Assembly (NCBI GenBank): GCA_008682415.1
Contig: VANK01000010.1
Coordinates: 1-64,000 of the forward strand
Reading direction: 5' to 3'
Source of the DNA: Acidobacteria bacterium AB60
GTDB lineage: Bacteria > Acidobacteriota > Terriglobia > Terriglobales > Acidobacteriaceae
DNA: 64,000 nt
Shown here piece by piece: positions 25,795-34,290 of this stretch (position 1 is its first letter; the number at the start of each line of letters is the position of its first letter). The translations under genes and the position numbers were made by a program. The notes under the pieces are model-generated. The model worked only from the letters and a program-made list of their open reading frames with translations, was not told where the DNA came from and did no database searches.

Positions 25795-28761
25795 ATGGCG
25801 AACTGCGTTTCTTTTCGATTTCTCCTCCGATCCGCGGGCTGGTTGATGGTGCTGTCGCTGGGTCTGGGAGGTGCCAGGCTGCGGGGGTTGAACCCCAGCC
25901 GGGCGGTGACGCAGTACATCCAGAGCTCCTGGACGATTGAAAACGGGTTGCCGCAGAACTCGGTGCATGCGATTGCGCAGACGCCGGACGGGTTTCTGTG
26001 GCTGGGGACCGAGGAGGGACTGACCCGCTTCGACGGGGTGGAGTTCACGACCTTCAATCATGCGAATACGCCGGGCTTGCCTTCGGACTACATTGTGGCG
26101 CTGGCGGTAGGGCGTGATGGCCGGCTGTGGGTGGGCACGGACAGCGGGCTCACGGCGTTCCAGGTGGCGGCGGGAGGGCTGGGGGCGTACCGGGCGTATA
26201 CGCAGGCCGAGGGGCTGTCGGCGACGGTGGTGACGACGCTGTGGGCGAGTCCCGAGGGCGTGTTGTGGGTGGGGACGCGCAAGGGGCTGAGCCGGGTGGT
26301 GGAGGATCGTGCCGAGGCTTGGCCGGGGGTGAAGCCGACGGAGGCGATCACGGCGATCGCCGGCACGAGCGGAACGGTGTGGGTGGGGACGCGGGCGGGG
26401 CTGTACCGGATCCGCGGAGGCCAGACCACACGGGTGACGAAGCGGGAGGGATTGCCGAGCGAGCAGATCAGCAGCCTGGCGGCGGCGGGGGATGGATCGC
26501 TGTGGGTGGGAATGCTGGCGGGCGGCGTGGCGCAGATCCGGGAGGGTCGGGCGACGGTTCCGCGGGTCACGCTGCCGGTGCGGGATATCGAATCGCTGTT
26601 TGTGGACCGGGATGGCGGGGTCTGGATCGGGCTGGACCGGCACGGGCTGGCGCGGCTGTACGAGGGGCGGCTGAGCGTGTACGGCAGCGCACAGGGGCTG
26701 CCGAGCGACCGCTGCACGCGGGCGATGTTTGAGGATCGCGAAGGAAGCCTGTGGATCGGGCTACTGGATGCGGGGATGGTGCAGCTGCGGGACGGCAAGT
26801 TCGCGGTGTTCGGGAAACCGGAGGGGCTGAGCGGCGACTACGTGGGGGATGTGCTGGAGGCGCGCGACGGGAGCCTGTGGCTGGGCGCGGACAGCAACGG
26901 CGTGAATCATCTGTTCGCGGATGGGCGCGTGGAGGTGTGGAACCGAAGCCGGGGATTGCCGAACAACGCGGTGTTCAGCCTGCTGGAGGCGCGGGACGGC
27001 AGCATCTGGGTGGGATACCGGAACGGGGAGCTGGCGCAGATCCGCGGGGGTTCGGTGCGGGTGTATCGCGATCCGCAGACGGTGAATGTCTCGCTGAACG
27101 CACTGGCGGAGGATGCGGAGGGCGAGCTGTGGCTGGGGTTCTGGGGTAAAGGGCTGGTGCGGTTCGCGCAGGGGAGGTTCGAACACCGGGGCGGCAACGA
27201 GCGGGTTTCGCAGATCACGGTGTCGCACGATGGGGTGTTGTGGGTGGCGACGGACGGAGACGGGCTGATGCGCGTGGAGCACGGGTCGGTGAAGCGCTAC
27301 GACCGGACGCACGGGCTGCCCAGCGATCACGTGATGTACGCATTCCAGGATGCGCGGAAGAACGTGTGGGTGGGCACGGCCAGCGGGGGACTGAGCCTGA
27401 TCCGCGGGGATCGCGTGGTGTCGTGGGGTTTGAAGGAGGGGCTGTTCGAGGGCACGGTAGGCTCGGTGGTCGCGGATGGGCTGGGCAACGTGTGGTTTGG
27501 GGGCGATGCGGGGATCTACCGGGAGCCGGAGGAGGAGCTGCTGCGCACCGCGGAGGCGGGGGGCGGAAGGATTCATCCAGTGCAGTACGGGACTGCCGAT
27601 GGACTGCGGGCGCGGGAGACGCTGTACGGGGGGACGCCGTGCGTGTGGAAGGGCCGCGACGGGCGGCTGTGGTTTGCGACGATTCGCGGGGCGGCGGTGG
27701 TGGACCCGAGGCATCTGGGCGGGAACACGGTGGCTCCGGCGACGCATATCGAGGCGTTCAGTTTCGACGGGCACCCGGTTCCGCTGCGGGCGGGGAGCCG
27801 GATTGGGCCGGGGGCGGGCAACATCGAGGCAAGCTTTACGGCGGCCAGCTTTGTGGCGCCGCAGAAGGTGGTGTTTCGGTATCGGCTGGTGGGGTTTGAC
27901 CCGGGGTGGATTGCCGCGGGCACGCGCCGCAAGGCCTGGTACACGAATCTGCCGGCGGGGAAGTACACGTTTGTGGTGGAGGCCCAGAACAGCGATGGGG
28001 TGTGGAGCGAGCAGGGGAGTTCGTTCCCGTTTGTGATTGTGCCGCCGGCATCGCGGACGCCGCTGGCTTATGGCGTGTACGCGGTGGCGGGTCTGCTGTG
28101 CGTGTGGGGGCTGCTGGCGCTGCGAACGCGGGCGCTGGTGAAGCGGCATCGGGAGCTGGAGCGACTGGTGGCGGAGCGGACCGAGCAGCTGGAGACGGAG
28201 AAGTCGGTGCTGGAGGCGGTGCGGCACGAGCTGCAGGTGCAGGCGACGCACGACGCGCTGACGGGGATGTTCAACCGGGCGGCGATCATGGATCACCTGC
28301 AGCGGGAGATCGCGCGGTCGGTGCGGGAGAAGACGGCGCTGGGCGTGGTGGTGGCCGATCTGGATCACTTCAAGAGAGTGAATGACACGTACGGGCACCT
28401 GTGCGGGGACCAGGTGATTATGCAATGCGCGGAGCGGTTCCGCAGCGTGATGCGCGGCTACGACCTCCTGGGGCGGCTGGGGGGCGAGGAGTTCCTGATC
28501 CTGCTGCCGGGATGGGACCAGGCAACGGCGCCCAAGCGGATCGAGGATCTTCTGCGGGCGATCAGCGGCAAGAGCTTCAAGACGCAGGAGGCGGAGCTGC
28601 GGATGACGTGCAGCCTGGGCGTGGCGACGTTCGACCCGAAGGGAGACGACCCGGCTCACTTGGAGGTGCTGCGGCGCGCGGACGCGGCGCTGTACGCGGC
28701 AAAGGCGGCGGGGCGGAACTGCGCGCGGGGCGCCGACGCCAGGGATGAAGCCACGCGCTAG
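25795..28761 (+). CDS. Two-component-type propeller protein with C-terminal GGDEF domain
   Basis: 988 residues, a membrane sensor diguanylate cyclase. An N-terminal signal/anchor is followed by about 14 WxG-type propeller repeats (residues ~45-620, with LWVGT, SLWIGL and LWLGT at regular spacing), as in regulator-propeller proteins, then a Y_Y_Y-type Ig-like domain (~685-750, with FRYRLVGFDPGWI). One membrane segment follows (~757-778, AYGVYAVAGLLCVWGLLALR), then a short coiled coil, then GGDEF (~815-985) with the active motif GGEEF in LLGRLGGEEFLILLPGW. The inhibitory RxxD motif is not obvious. It likely senses something outside and makes c-di-GMP inside. The ATG at 25795 has only a weak ribosome-binding site. 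No histidine-kinase domain is present, unlike most relatives. Confidence 0.93.
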   Translation: MANCVSFRFLLRSAGWLMVLSLGLGGARLRGLNPSRAVTQYIQSSWTIENGLPQNSVHAIAQTPDGFLWLGTEEGLTRFDGVEFTTFNHANTPGLPSDYIVALAVGRDGRLWVGTDSGLTAFQVAAGGLGAYRAYTQAEGLSATVVTTLWASPEGVLWVGTRKGLSRVVEDRAEAWPGVKPTEAITAIAGTSGTVWVGTRAGLYRIRGGQTTRVTKREGLPSEQISSLAAAGDGSLWVGMLAGGVAQIREGRATVPRVTLPVRDIESLFVDRDGGVWIGLDRHGLARLYEGRLSVYGSAQGLPSDRCTRAMFEDREGSLWIGLLDAGMVQLRDGKFAVFGKPEGLSGDYVGDVLEARDGSLWLGADSNGVNHLFADGRVEVWNRSRGLPNNAVFSLLEARDGSIWVGYRNGELAQIRGGSVRVYRDPQTVNVSLNALAEDAEGELWLGFWGKGLVRFAQGRFEHRGGNERVSQITVSHDGVLWVATDGDGLMRVEHGSVKRYDRTHGLPSDHVMYAFQDARKNVWVGTASGGLSLIRGDRVVSWGLKEGLFEGTVGSVVADGLGNVWFGGDAGIYREPEEELLRTAEAGGGRIHPVQYGTADGLRARETLYGGTPCVWKGRDGRLWFATIRGAAVVDPRHLGGNTVAPATHIEAFSFDGHPVPLRAGSRIGPGAGNIEASFTAASFVAPQKVVFRYRLVGFDPGWIAAGTRRKAWYTNLPAGKYTFVVEAQNSDGVWSEQGSSFPFVIVPPASRTPLAYGVYAVAGLLCVWGLLALRTRALVKRHRELERLVAERTEQLETEKSVLEAVRHELQVQATHDALTGMFNRAAIMDHLQREIARSVREKTALGVVVADLDHFKRVNDTYGHLCGDQVIMQCAERFRSVMRGYDLLGRLGGEEFLILLPGWDQATAPKRIEDLLRAISGKSFKTQEAELRMTCSLGVATFDPKGDDPAHLEVLRRADAALYAAKAAGRNCARGADARDEATR

Positions 28762-28767
28762 CGCCGA

Positions 28768-28833
28768 TCAGCCGCGTTCCGCGATGGGGATCCAGTGCTG
28801 GGGGTACTCGGGTCCGATGTAGTCGGCGCGGGG
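28768..28833 (-). pseudogene. Remnant of citrate synthase 3' end (64-bp direct repeat, copy A)
   Basis: 28770-28833 is identical to 32728-32791, 3958 bp away. On the minus strand it encodes the last residues DYIGPEYPQHWIPIAERG and a stop codon, TGA here versus TAG in the intact gene. Homology fades beyond 28833. This is what remains of the original gene end after the island entered. Confidence 0.92.
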
Positions 28834-28938
28834 ACGAATCCGGACTCGTATTCCGGGTTATGATGCGTGCATCGGTTCAGATGGCATTTAAGGTAACGGA
28901 TATCCGGGGCGAAATCCTGCCGGTGAGGGAAGAGACCA

Positions 28939-29802
28939 ATGCGCCTATTGAGTGATGTAGAAATCAAATACGAGATTGAAAATCGAACTCCTTCTTTGGT
29001 TCAAGCGGTTGACACGAGCGATTGGACATCAAGAGATTCACAAATCCAACCGTGTTCAGTCGATCTAACGATCGGCAGAATACAAGTTCCTGGCGAGTCC
29101 GAGAATGGGCCTGTTTATGACTATTCCCTAGACGATGAAGGATATGTCTTAAGAAACGGAGAAACCGCCGTCCTGACCACTCGCGAAACGCTGAATATGC
29201 CCCCGAACACAGCAGGAATTGGATTTCCGCCCTCGCACGTCTCCATCAAGGGTCTGCTAATGACCAATCCGGGTCACGTCGATCCCGGATTTTCCGGACC
29301 TATGCACTTTACCGTTATTAATATGGGACGAAGCCCATATCCATTAAGAGTAGGTGATGCGATATGCACACTTTTGCTGTTTGAATTGAATGCTCGCGTA
29401 GCCATGGACTGGCATGCCCGTCATCCAGACGCGGCTATTCCCACCACGGGCCTGCGACCTAACGCCGTTAACAGGCTCGCTCGAGATTTCGCTAATGTAG
29501 AGGCCCGAGCCCAGGCGATCGCAAGCGAAGCGGTGGATAAGGCGGAATCTAGGGCCACGAGAACGCAGTGGATAGCAGGAACGATCACTGTCGTGTTCGT
29601 CACTTTGATTACTGTCGCGTCACAGTTTATACCCTACTATCTAGGCGGAATTGAAGAGGCGAAACGAAACCTTGCTGTGGCACAGTCGGAGCTTGCTAGT
29701 CTAAGGGCTCAGGTGACAGAACTCAAAAATCAACTTTCCTCTATTTCTCGCTCGAGTCCGGGCACAGACGGTGCCCAACGTGAGATTAGGCTAGGACACT
29801 AA
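28939..29802 (+). CDS. Membrane-anchored dUTPase/dCTP-deaminase-like protein
   Basis: 287 residues. Residues 1-185 have the Dcd/dUTPase fold: QIQPCSVDLTIG (36-46), the SHVSIKGL segment (99-106) and HVDPGFSGPMHF (113-124). The aspartate of the dUTPase-like G-x-x-D is kept. In Dcd enzymes the RSS-x-x-R-x-G motif has an arginine; here it is lysine. The usual catalytic glutamate in the T-L-E position is absent (HFTV), so a deaminase role is doubtful. A membrane segment follows (211-233, WIAGTITVVFVTLITVASQF), then a coiled coil (239-268). This architecture would hold a nucleotide-binding domain at the membrane. It is the first gene of the four-gene island, followed convergently by the Nudix gene 11 bp away. 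Base composition is low in GC for the window. ATG at 28939 has AGGGAAG upstream. Confidence 0.82.
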   Translation: MRLLSDVEIKYEIENRTPSLVQAVDTSDWTSRDSQIQPCSVDLTIGRIQVPGESENGPVYDYSLDDEGYVLRNGETAVLTTRETLNMPPNTAGIGFPPSHVSIKGLLMTNPGHVDPGFSGPMHFTVINMGRSPYPLRVGDAICTLLLFELNARVAMDWHARHPDAAIPTTGLRPNAVNRLARDFANVEARAQAIASEAVDKAESRATRTQWIAGTITVVFVTLITVASQFIPYYLGGIEEAKRNLAVAQSELASLRAQVTELKNQLSSISRSSPGTDGAQREIRLGH

Positions 29803-29813
29803 ACGAGGTCCTC

Positions 29814-30581
29814 TCAAATAGAGGAAAACTGATTCCTAGCTTTTGCGATCTCGATGATGTTTAGTAACGGCTTGAACGCCCTGTCAGGCCCCTTTACCGC
29901 GGTAATGTGGTAGCCGTCGGCAAGTTTCCGTTTTGCAATCTCAATGATTTCGTAATCGAGTAGGCGCGGCGAGTCAAATTCTTCGATACGCACCTTAAGG
30001 CGATCTCCCACCTTGCCCCAATACTTTACAAGGCCATATTCCGAAAACAGGGTAGGCTGAGTTGCAACGGTGAACTGACTTTGGGAGTGCCCTTCGTTCT
30101 TTCCGGACTCAAATGTAATGGAAATCCGGTTGAACAGGTCATCCTTTAATGCAAGAGTAATGAACTCGCGGGTGCCCGGAAGAGTGTCATCAAAGTCGAT
30201 TTCCTCAGGTCTGCACCAGCGTGCATCAGGCCCAAGCTTGGGTATCGAGGATTCGGCGAGTTCACACTCATAGCCAGCGAGAACCACGTGGGTGGTCACG
30301 TGCGGATATTCCCAGAGATTCGTGTGAAGATAAGGGAGCAATCTACCTACTTTGATGCGAAGACCGAGTTCTTCTTGAATTTCGCGTGCGATAGCCGCCA
30401 CTGGCGTCTCACCGAACTCAATTTTTCCTCCCGGTAGTTCCCACTTGCCATCTAGACCTGGTATCCCCGGGGCGCGGCGCATTGAAAGTAGGACATCTCT
30501 TCCCCCAGGTGCTTTGATGCACGCGCACACAACGGTGACCAACTTCTGTGGCTTTTCCGATTTGGTCACGGTTTCAGGCAT
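29814..30581 (-). CDS. Nudix hydrolase fused to a WGR-like domain
   Basis: 255 residues. The N-terminal domain (about 14-145) has a complete Nudix box: G52-x5-E58-x7-R66-E-I-Q-E-E-L-G73, as in MutT-type hydrolases of oxidised or unusual nucleoside triphosphates. The C-terminal part (about 165-245) resembles a WGR domain with YWGKVGDRLKVRIEEFD; WGR domains bind nucleic-acid ends in PARP-like proteins. The combination would couple nucleotide hydrolysis to nucleic acid. No ribosome-binding site is visible before the ATG at 30581, so it may be leaderless. It is convergent with the dUTPase-like gene and divergent from the MazG-like gene, sharing a 255-bp spacer. WGR assignment is from pattern only. 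Confidence 0.8.
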   Translation of the reverse strand: MPETVTKSEKPQKLVTVVCACIKAPGGRDVLLSMRRAPGIPGLDGKWELPGGKIEFGETPVAAIAREIQEELGLRIKVGRLLPYLHTNLWEYPHVTTHVVLAGYECELAESSIPKLGPDARWCRPEEIDFDDTLPGTREFITLALKDDLFNRISITFESGKNEGHSQSQFTVATQPTLFSEYGLVKYWGKVGDRLKVRIEEFDSPRLLDYEIIEIAKRKLADGYHITAVKGPDRAFKPLLNIIEIAKARNQFSSI

Positions 30582-30836
30582 GCTATACAGTCAAGCTGAG
30601 ACAAGAGAGTCGTCTATCAGGACACAATCTAATCTCAATCCCCACCACTCCTGGACGCAATATACGAGCTGTGGAAACCCGATAGCCGAATTAGAAATAT
30701 CTGTGGACCGATGTGCAAAATTGGCCTTCTGCATCGAATTTAGGGCAGAACATTCTTGTCTAGCCATGGCTATAGAATGTATGGAAATCAGAATATTCGA
30801 AGAAGATGCTGCATGGTCGAGCAGGAGGGGCGAGAG

Positions 30837-31802
30837 GTGGGTCTTTCTCGACGGACGATTGGCAACCTAGATCTCGATCAATTGGTCGATTCAATCAGCG
30901 CAGTCTACGTCACTCACGATCGTGCTCGTCCGCTTTGGGACGTGTGGTCGCATGCCCTGCATCACGCAGCGGCAATTGCTGAAGAAGCCCGAAAGTTGGA
31001 CTGTCCAGGAGCGCCGGAATCGAAGCTTAGACAGGAAATTGCAGATTTCACTTTCTGGTTACTCACGACAATATTTAAGTTGAGAGGACGACTGGGTGAG
31101 CGCGTGCATGAATTCCCCGTTCGCGACTCCCTTGTGAGGATTTCTGGAAGGGCAGCAGATCTCCTGTGGAATCGTTATCCCGGCTTGTGCCCATGGTGCA
31201 ACTGTCCAGCTGAAGCCTCTCCTTTCACATACGAGCAGGAGCTGTGGAAACAATGTGGATGCGATCAGAAAGATAGCCAGAGGGAGACCAAAAGCAAGGA
31301 TGCTCTTCGCGAACGCGCCATGATAACGCGAAGAACTGCAGCTCTCAACGCTGATAAGCGCCCCAAATCCATCGATCAGTGGCAAGCGGCGATTGATGAA
31401 ATGTATAGATCTCGCCGTTTGCGGCTATCTTTGAAGGACATATCCCTTCATCTTCTCGAGGAAATGGGGGAAGTGGCAGATGGGATGATCCGAATGTACA
31501 CCTTCCTCGAAAAGGATCTCGGGAATCTCCAGACTGAGTTGTACGCACGCCAACGACGTCTCGATGATGAGTTAGCGGATGTATTTTCTTGGCTCTTGAC
31601 ACTTGTGGGGAAGTTGGACCTAATGGACAACGACACAGATTTGAGCAGAGGATACGCTCTCCTCTCCCAAATACTGTGGGACCAGTATGGCAACGATGAA
31701 AAAGAAGCATTTGAATGCCGACACTGCAACTCCCGGACTTGCAAATGCGATATCGTCATCCTCAACGACCAGGACCAAATAGATGGTCTTTTCCTTCGGT
31801 GA
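30837..31802 (+). CDS. MazG-like protein with internal duplication and cysteine clusters
   Basis: 321 residues from GTG 30837, chosen because AGGAGG lies eight bases upstream; ATG at 30813 is an alternative. Two halves are alike. Each has an all-alpha NTP pyrophosphohydrolase (MazG/dUTPase-2) pattern: E49-E50 with E67-x2-D70 in the first half, and E208-E209, E212 with E245-x2-D248 in the second (HLLEEMGEVADGMIRMY; RLDDELADVFSWLL). Each half ends in LLW-x-x-Y / ILW-x-x-Y and a cysteine cluster: C118, C121, C123, C140, C142 and C294, C297, C302, C304. The clusters may bind zinc. MazG-type enzymes degrade NTPs or alarmones. The halves may form the active fold together. The neighbour ThyX gene is convergent, 44 bp away. 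Confidence 0.8.
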   Translation: MGLSRRTIGNLDLDQLVDSISAVYVTHDRARPLWDVWSHALHHAAAIAEEARKLDCPGAPESKLRQEIADFTFWLLTTIFKLRGRLGERVHEFPVRDSLVRISGRAADLLWNRYPGLCPWCNCPAEASPFTYEQELWKQCGCDQKDSQRETKSKDALRERAMITRRTAALNADKRPKSIDQWQAAIDEMYRSRRLRLSLKDISLHLLEEMGEVADGMIRMYTFLEKDLGNLQTELYARQRRLDDELADVFSWLLTLVGKLDLMDNDTDLSRGYALLSQILWDQYGNDEKEAFECRHCNSRTCKCDIVILNDQDQIDGLFLR

Positions 31803-31846
31803 GCGCAATAGGGAAACCTTGCCAATATCTTCAGCGCAAGGTGTCC

Positions 31847-32623
31847 CTATGTAGATCTGTGTCGACGGATGATTGGTGAGCCATCCAGTAGATGATCAAT
31901 TCTGAAGTCAAGGAATATGCTTGGTGCTTCGTTGGCGACAATGGAGAGCAATTCGGCGGCAACGAGTCGCATTTCGATGTCGCCCGGGATAGTGCCTCGA
32001 ACCTGAAAAAAGTGCCTGAGCGCTCGCGCATTGGCACTCATCACAATCTTCGTCTCAGTCGCATTGGGCAGGACGCTTCGTGCTGCCGAACGGATGGCGC
32101 GAGTTAACTCTCGCTTCTCCAGATCTTCTGACATCGGGCCGCCGTTTTGCGAAAGCAGTGCGTTGATGGATGAATAAGCCTGAAGTGTCGTGCGAATGGC
32201 CTTTTCCCAGGCCTCCTTGGCTTCGGGGAATGACTCCAGATGCGCAGGCATAACGAATTCCGCATCCCGCTCGTCATGGTACTGCTGAGACAATTGACTA
32301 AATGCGAAGCCGACCCTATGCCGAACCAGTTGGTGCGTAAATGCACGCGAAATGTTCGTTATCAGGAAAGTCCACGAAGCATGTTCTAGTACGCTTTCGT
32401 GACCTTGGGTAATCAAGTTCATAATAAAATCTCTGTTCGTTCTGGGTGATTGCGCGGAGCCGAAAGACATATAGCAGATCCGCCCCGCAACTTCTACAAG
32501 TTCCTCCGGAATGGTCGCGCCTGGAGTTCGACGCCATTCAAGATTTTGATCCTTTAGGAATGCTGCAATTTCTGCAATGTCGACCTGGAGACGGCCTATC
32601 AGTCGGATTTTGGGAGTTGTCAT
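31847..32623 (-). CDS. thyX: Flavin-dependent thymidylate synthase ThyX
   Basis: 258 residues. It makes dTMP from dUMP using FAD and methylene-tetrahydrofolate. Visible: HESVLEHASWTFL (75-87), and the ThyX signature region RHR at 101-103 continuing VGFAFSQLSQQY. In the usual motif the last position before Y is arginine; here it is glutamine. The C-terminal MSANARALRHFFQVR and AEMR-like region (IEMRLVAAELL) are as expected. The start ATG at 32623 has GGAG six to nine bases before it; a longer frame start lacks one. It faces the MazG-like gene and lies 103 bp inside the right end of the island. It may replace or back up a chromosomal thymidylate synthase. Composition matches the island, not the flanks. 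Confidence 0.9.
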   Translation of the reverse strand: MTTPKIRLIGRLQVDIAEIAAFLKDQNLEWRRTPGATIPEELVEVAGRICYMSFGSAQSPRTNRDFIMNLITQGHESVLEHASWTFLITNISRAFTHQLVRHRVGFAFSQLSQQYHDERDAEFVMPAHLESFPEAKEAWEKAIRTTLQAYSSINALLSQNGGPMSEDLEKRELTRAIRSAARSVLPNATETKIVMSANARALRHFFQVRGTIPGDIEMRLVAAELLSIVANEAPSIFLDFRIDHLLDGSPIIRRHRST

Positions 32624-32725
32624 TTGATCTCCAAGACCAGCGGCCCTCGACACAGCGGGAGGCTCGACAGCCAGTGTATTCTCTCTTCGCACCGACAGGG
32701 CCTCTAGTCAGCTTGGGAACGAAAG

Positions 32726-33862
32726 CTAGCCGCGTTCCGCGATGGGGATCCAGTGCTGGGGGTACTCGGGTCCGATGTAGTCGGCGCGGGGGCGGATGAG
32801 GCGATTGTCGTCGAGCTGCTCGATGACGTGGGCTGCCCAGCCGGCGATGCGGGAGACGGCGAAGATGGGCGTGTAGAGATCGATGTCGATGCCCAGCGTG
32901 GCGTAGGTGGAGGCGGAGTAGAAGTCGACGTTGGCGTTGAGCTTTTTTTCCTTGTTGATGTAGAGCTCGATGGCGCGGGACATCTCAAACCACTTGGGCT
33001 GGCCGGCGTCTTTGCCGAGCTGCTCGGACATGCGGCGCAGGTGGGTGGCGCGCGGGTCCTCAGTCTTGTAGACGCGGTGGCCGAAGCCGGAGATCTTCTG
33101 CTTGGCGTTGAGCATGTTCTTGACGTAGTCGACGGGGTCGGCGCCGGCTTTGTCGATGGTGTGGAGGAGGCGCATGACGCCTTCATTGGCACCGCCGTGC
33201 AGGGGCCCCTTAAGGGCGCCGATGGCGCCGGTAATCGCCGAGTGGATGTCAGAGAGGGTGGCGGCGATGACGCGGGCGGCGAAGGTGGAGGCGTTGAGCT
33301 CGTGGTCGGCGTGGAGGATGAGGGCGATATCGAGGGTGCGGGTGGCCGTATCGGAGGGCTTGACGCCGTTGAGCATCCAGAGGAAGTTGGCGGCGTGGGA
33401 GAGGGTGCGATCGGGGGGGACGATGTCGAGGCCTTTGCGGATGCGATCGTAGAGGGCGACAATCATGGCAATCTGCGCGGTGAGGTTGTAGGCCTTGCGG
33501 ACGTTTGCGTCGTGGGAGTTGTCCTTCTCGTCGGCGTCATAGAAGCTGAGCGCCGAGACGGTAGTTCGCAGCACTTCCATGGGAGTGGCGGACTTGGGGA
33601 AGGTGCGGAGCATGTCGATGATGCGCATATCCAGCTCGCGGGCGAGGGCGAGCTGCTGCTGGAATTCGCGCAGGGCGAGAAGGTTGGGCAGATGGCCGTT
33701 CCAGAGGAGATAGGTGGTCTCCTCGAAGCTGGAGTTTTCGGCGAGCTCGTGGATATCGATGCCGCGATAGGCGAGCACGCCTGCTTCGCCATCGATCCAG
33801 CAGATTCCGGAGTTTGCCGCGACGATGCCTTCCAGTCCCTTTCCCGCTACAGCTGTCGACAT
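32726..33862 (-). CDS. gltA: Citrate synthase
   Basis: 378 residues of the short bacterial citrate/methylcitrate synthase type, condensing acetyl-CoA and oxaloacetate in the first step of the citrate cycle. Catalytic residues are visible: His in HADHELNAST, His in GFGHRVYKTEDPRA and Asp in NVDFYSASTY. The protein is complete, but the last 21 codons plus stop are the copy brought with the adjoining island; the original end remains at 28768. The stop is TAG here. A strong upstream spacer of about 430 bp contains the likely promoter. The gene is single and monocistronic. The name gltA is by family; 2-methylcitrate synthase cannot be excluded. Confidence 0.95.
   Translation of the reverse strand: MSTAVAGKGLEGIVAANSGICWIDGEAGVLAYRGIDIHELAENSSFEETTYLLWNGHLPNLLALREFQQQLALARELDMRIIDMLRTFPKSATPMEVLRTTVSALSFYDADEKDNSHDANVRKAYNLTAQIAMIVALYDRIRKGLDIVPPDRTLSHAANFLWMLNGVKPSDTATRTLDIALILHADHELNASTFAARVIAATLSDIHSAITGAIGALKGPLHGGANEGVMRLLHTIDKAGADPVDYVKNMLNAKQKISGFGHRVYKTEDPRATHLRRMSEQLGKDAGQPKWFEMSRAIELYINKEKKLNANVDFYSASTYATLGIDIDLYTPIFAVSRIAGWAAHVIEQLDDNRLIRPRADYIGPEYPQHWIPIAERG
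32728..32791. repeat. 64-bp direct repeat, copy B (right junction of the island)
   Basis: Identical to 28770-28833 over 64 bp and within the 3' end of the intact citrate synthase gene. Together they mark a 3958-bp period, with the island genes between them. Confidence 0.92.
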
Positions 33863-34290
33863 GATGGTGTGAATCTCCCTCTTTTGTGATGGTTTCAGCC
33901 GGCAATTTGGGCGGCAGACTGGGGCATTCTCCGTCCCCTTTCCGCGAACGCAGATGCGTTTGCGGGGTCTCCGGAGATGCCCGGAGCCGTGAAATGCAGC
34001 AAAGTCCTTTATAGCGTAGGCATTCGATGGTTGTCACGGCAGGCGGGACGGGGAGGGAGGAGTGCTGCGCGGGTGGTGCAAACATGGCGAAGGTTTTTTC
34101 TGCAGAGAAACGCGGGTTCTTATAAGCTGTAATTTCCCGAAGAAGACGCGGCTGTTTGGATTGAAGTGGACTTGAAGCGGTCCGAACAGGCGGAGATGAG
34201 CGCATACGGGCCCTGACGTGAGGCGTCTAACGGGATACAGGAACAAATAAAAGGGCAGAGGACCTGGGCTGCCCAGGAGATGAAAGCGCG
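33863..34290. other. Divergent intergenic region
   Basis: 428 bp between citrate synthase and the coiled-coil protein gene. No gene seen. It should contain promoters for both. It ends in a small hairpin CCTGGG / CCCAGG (34263-34277) before the ATG at 34291. Confidence 0.4.

Noticed and set aside
28768..32791. Integrase or transposase within the island
   Set aside because: None of the four gene products has tyrosine or serine recombinase motifs; no other frame fits.
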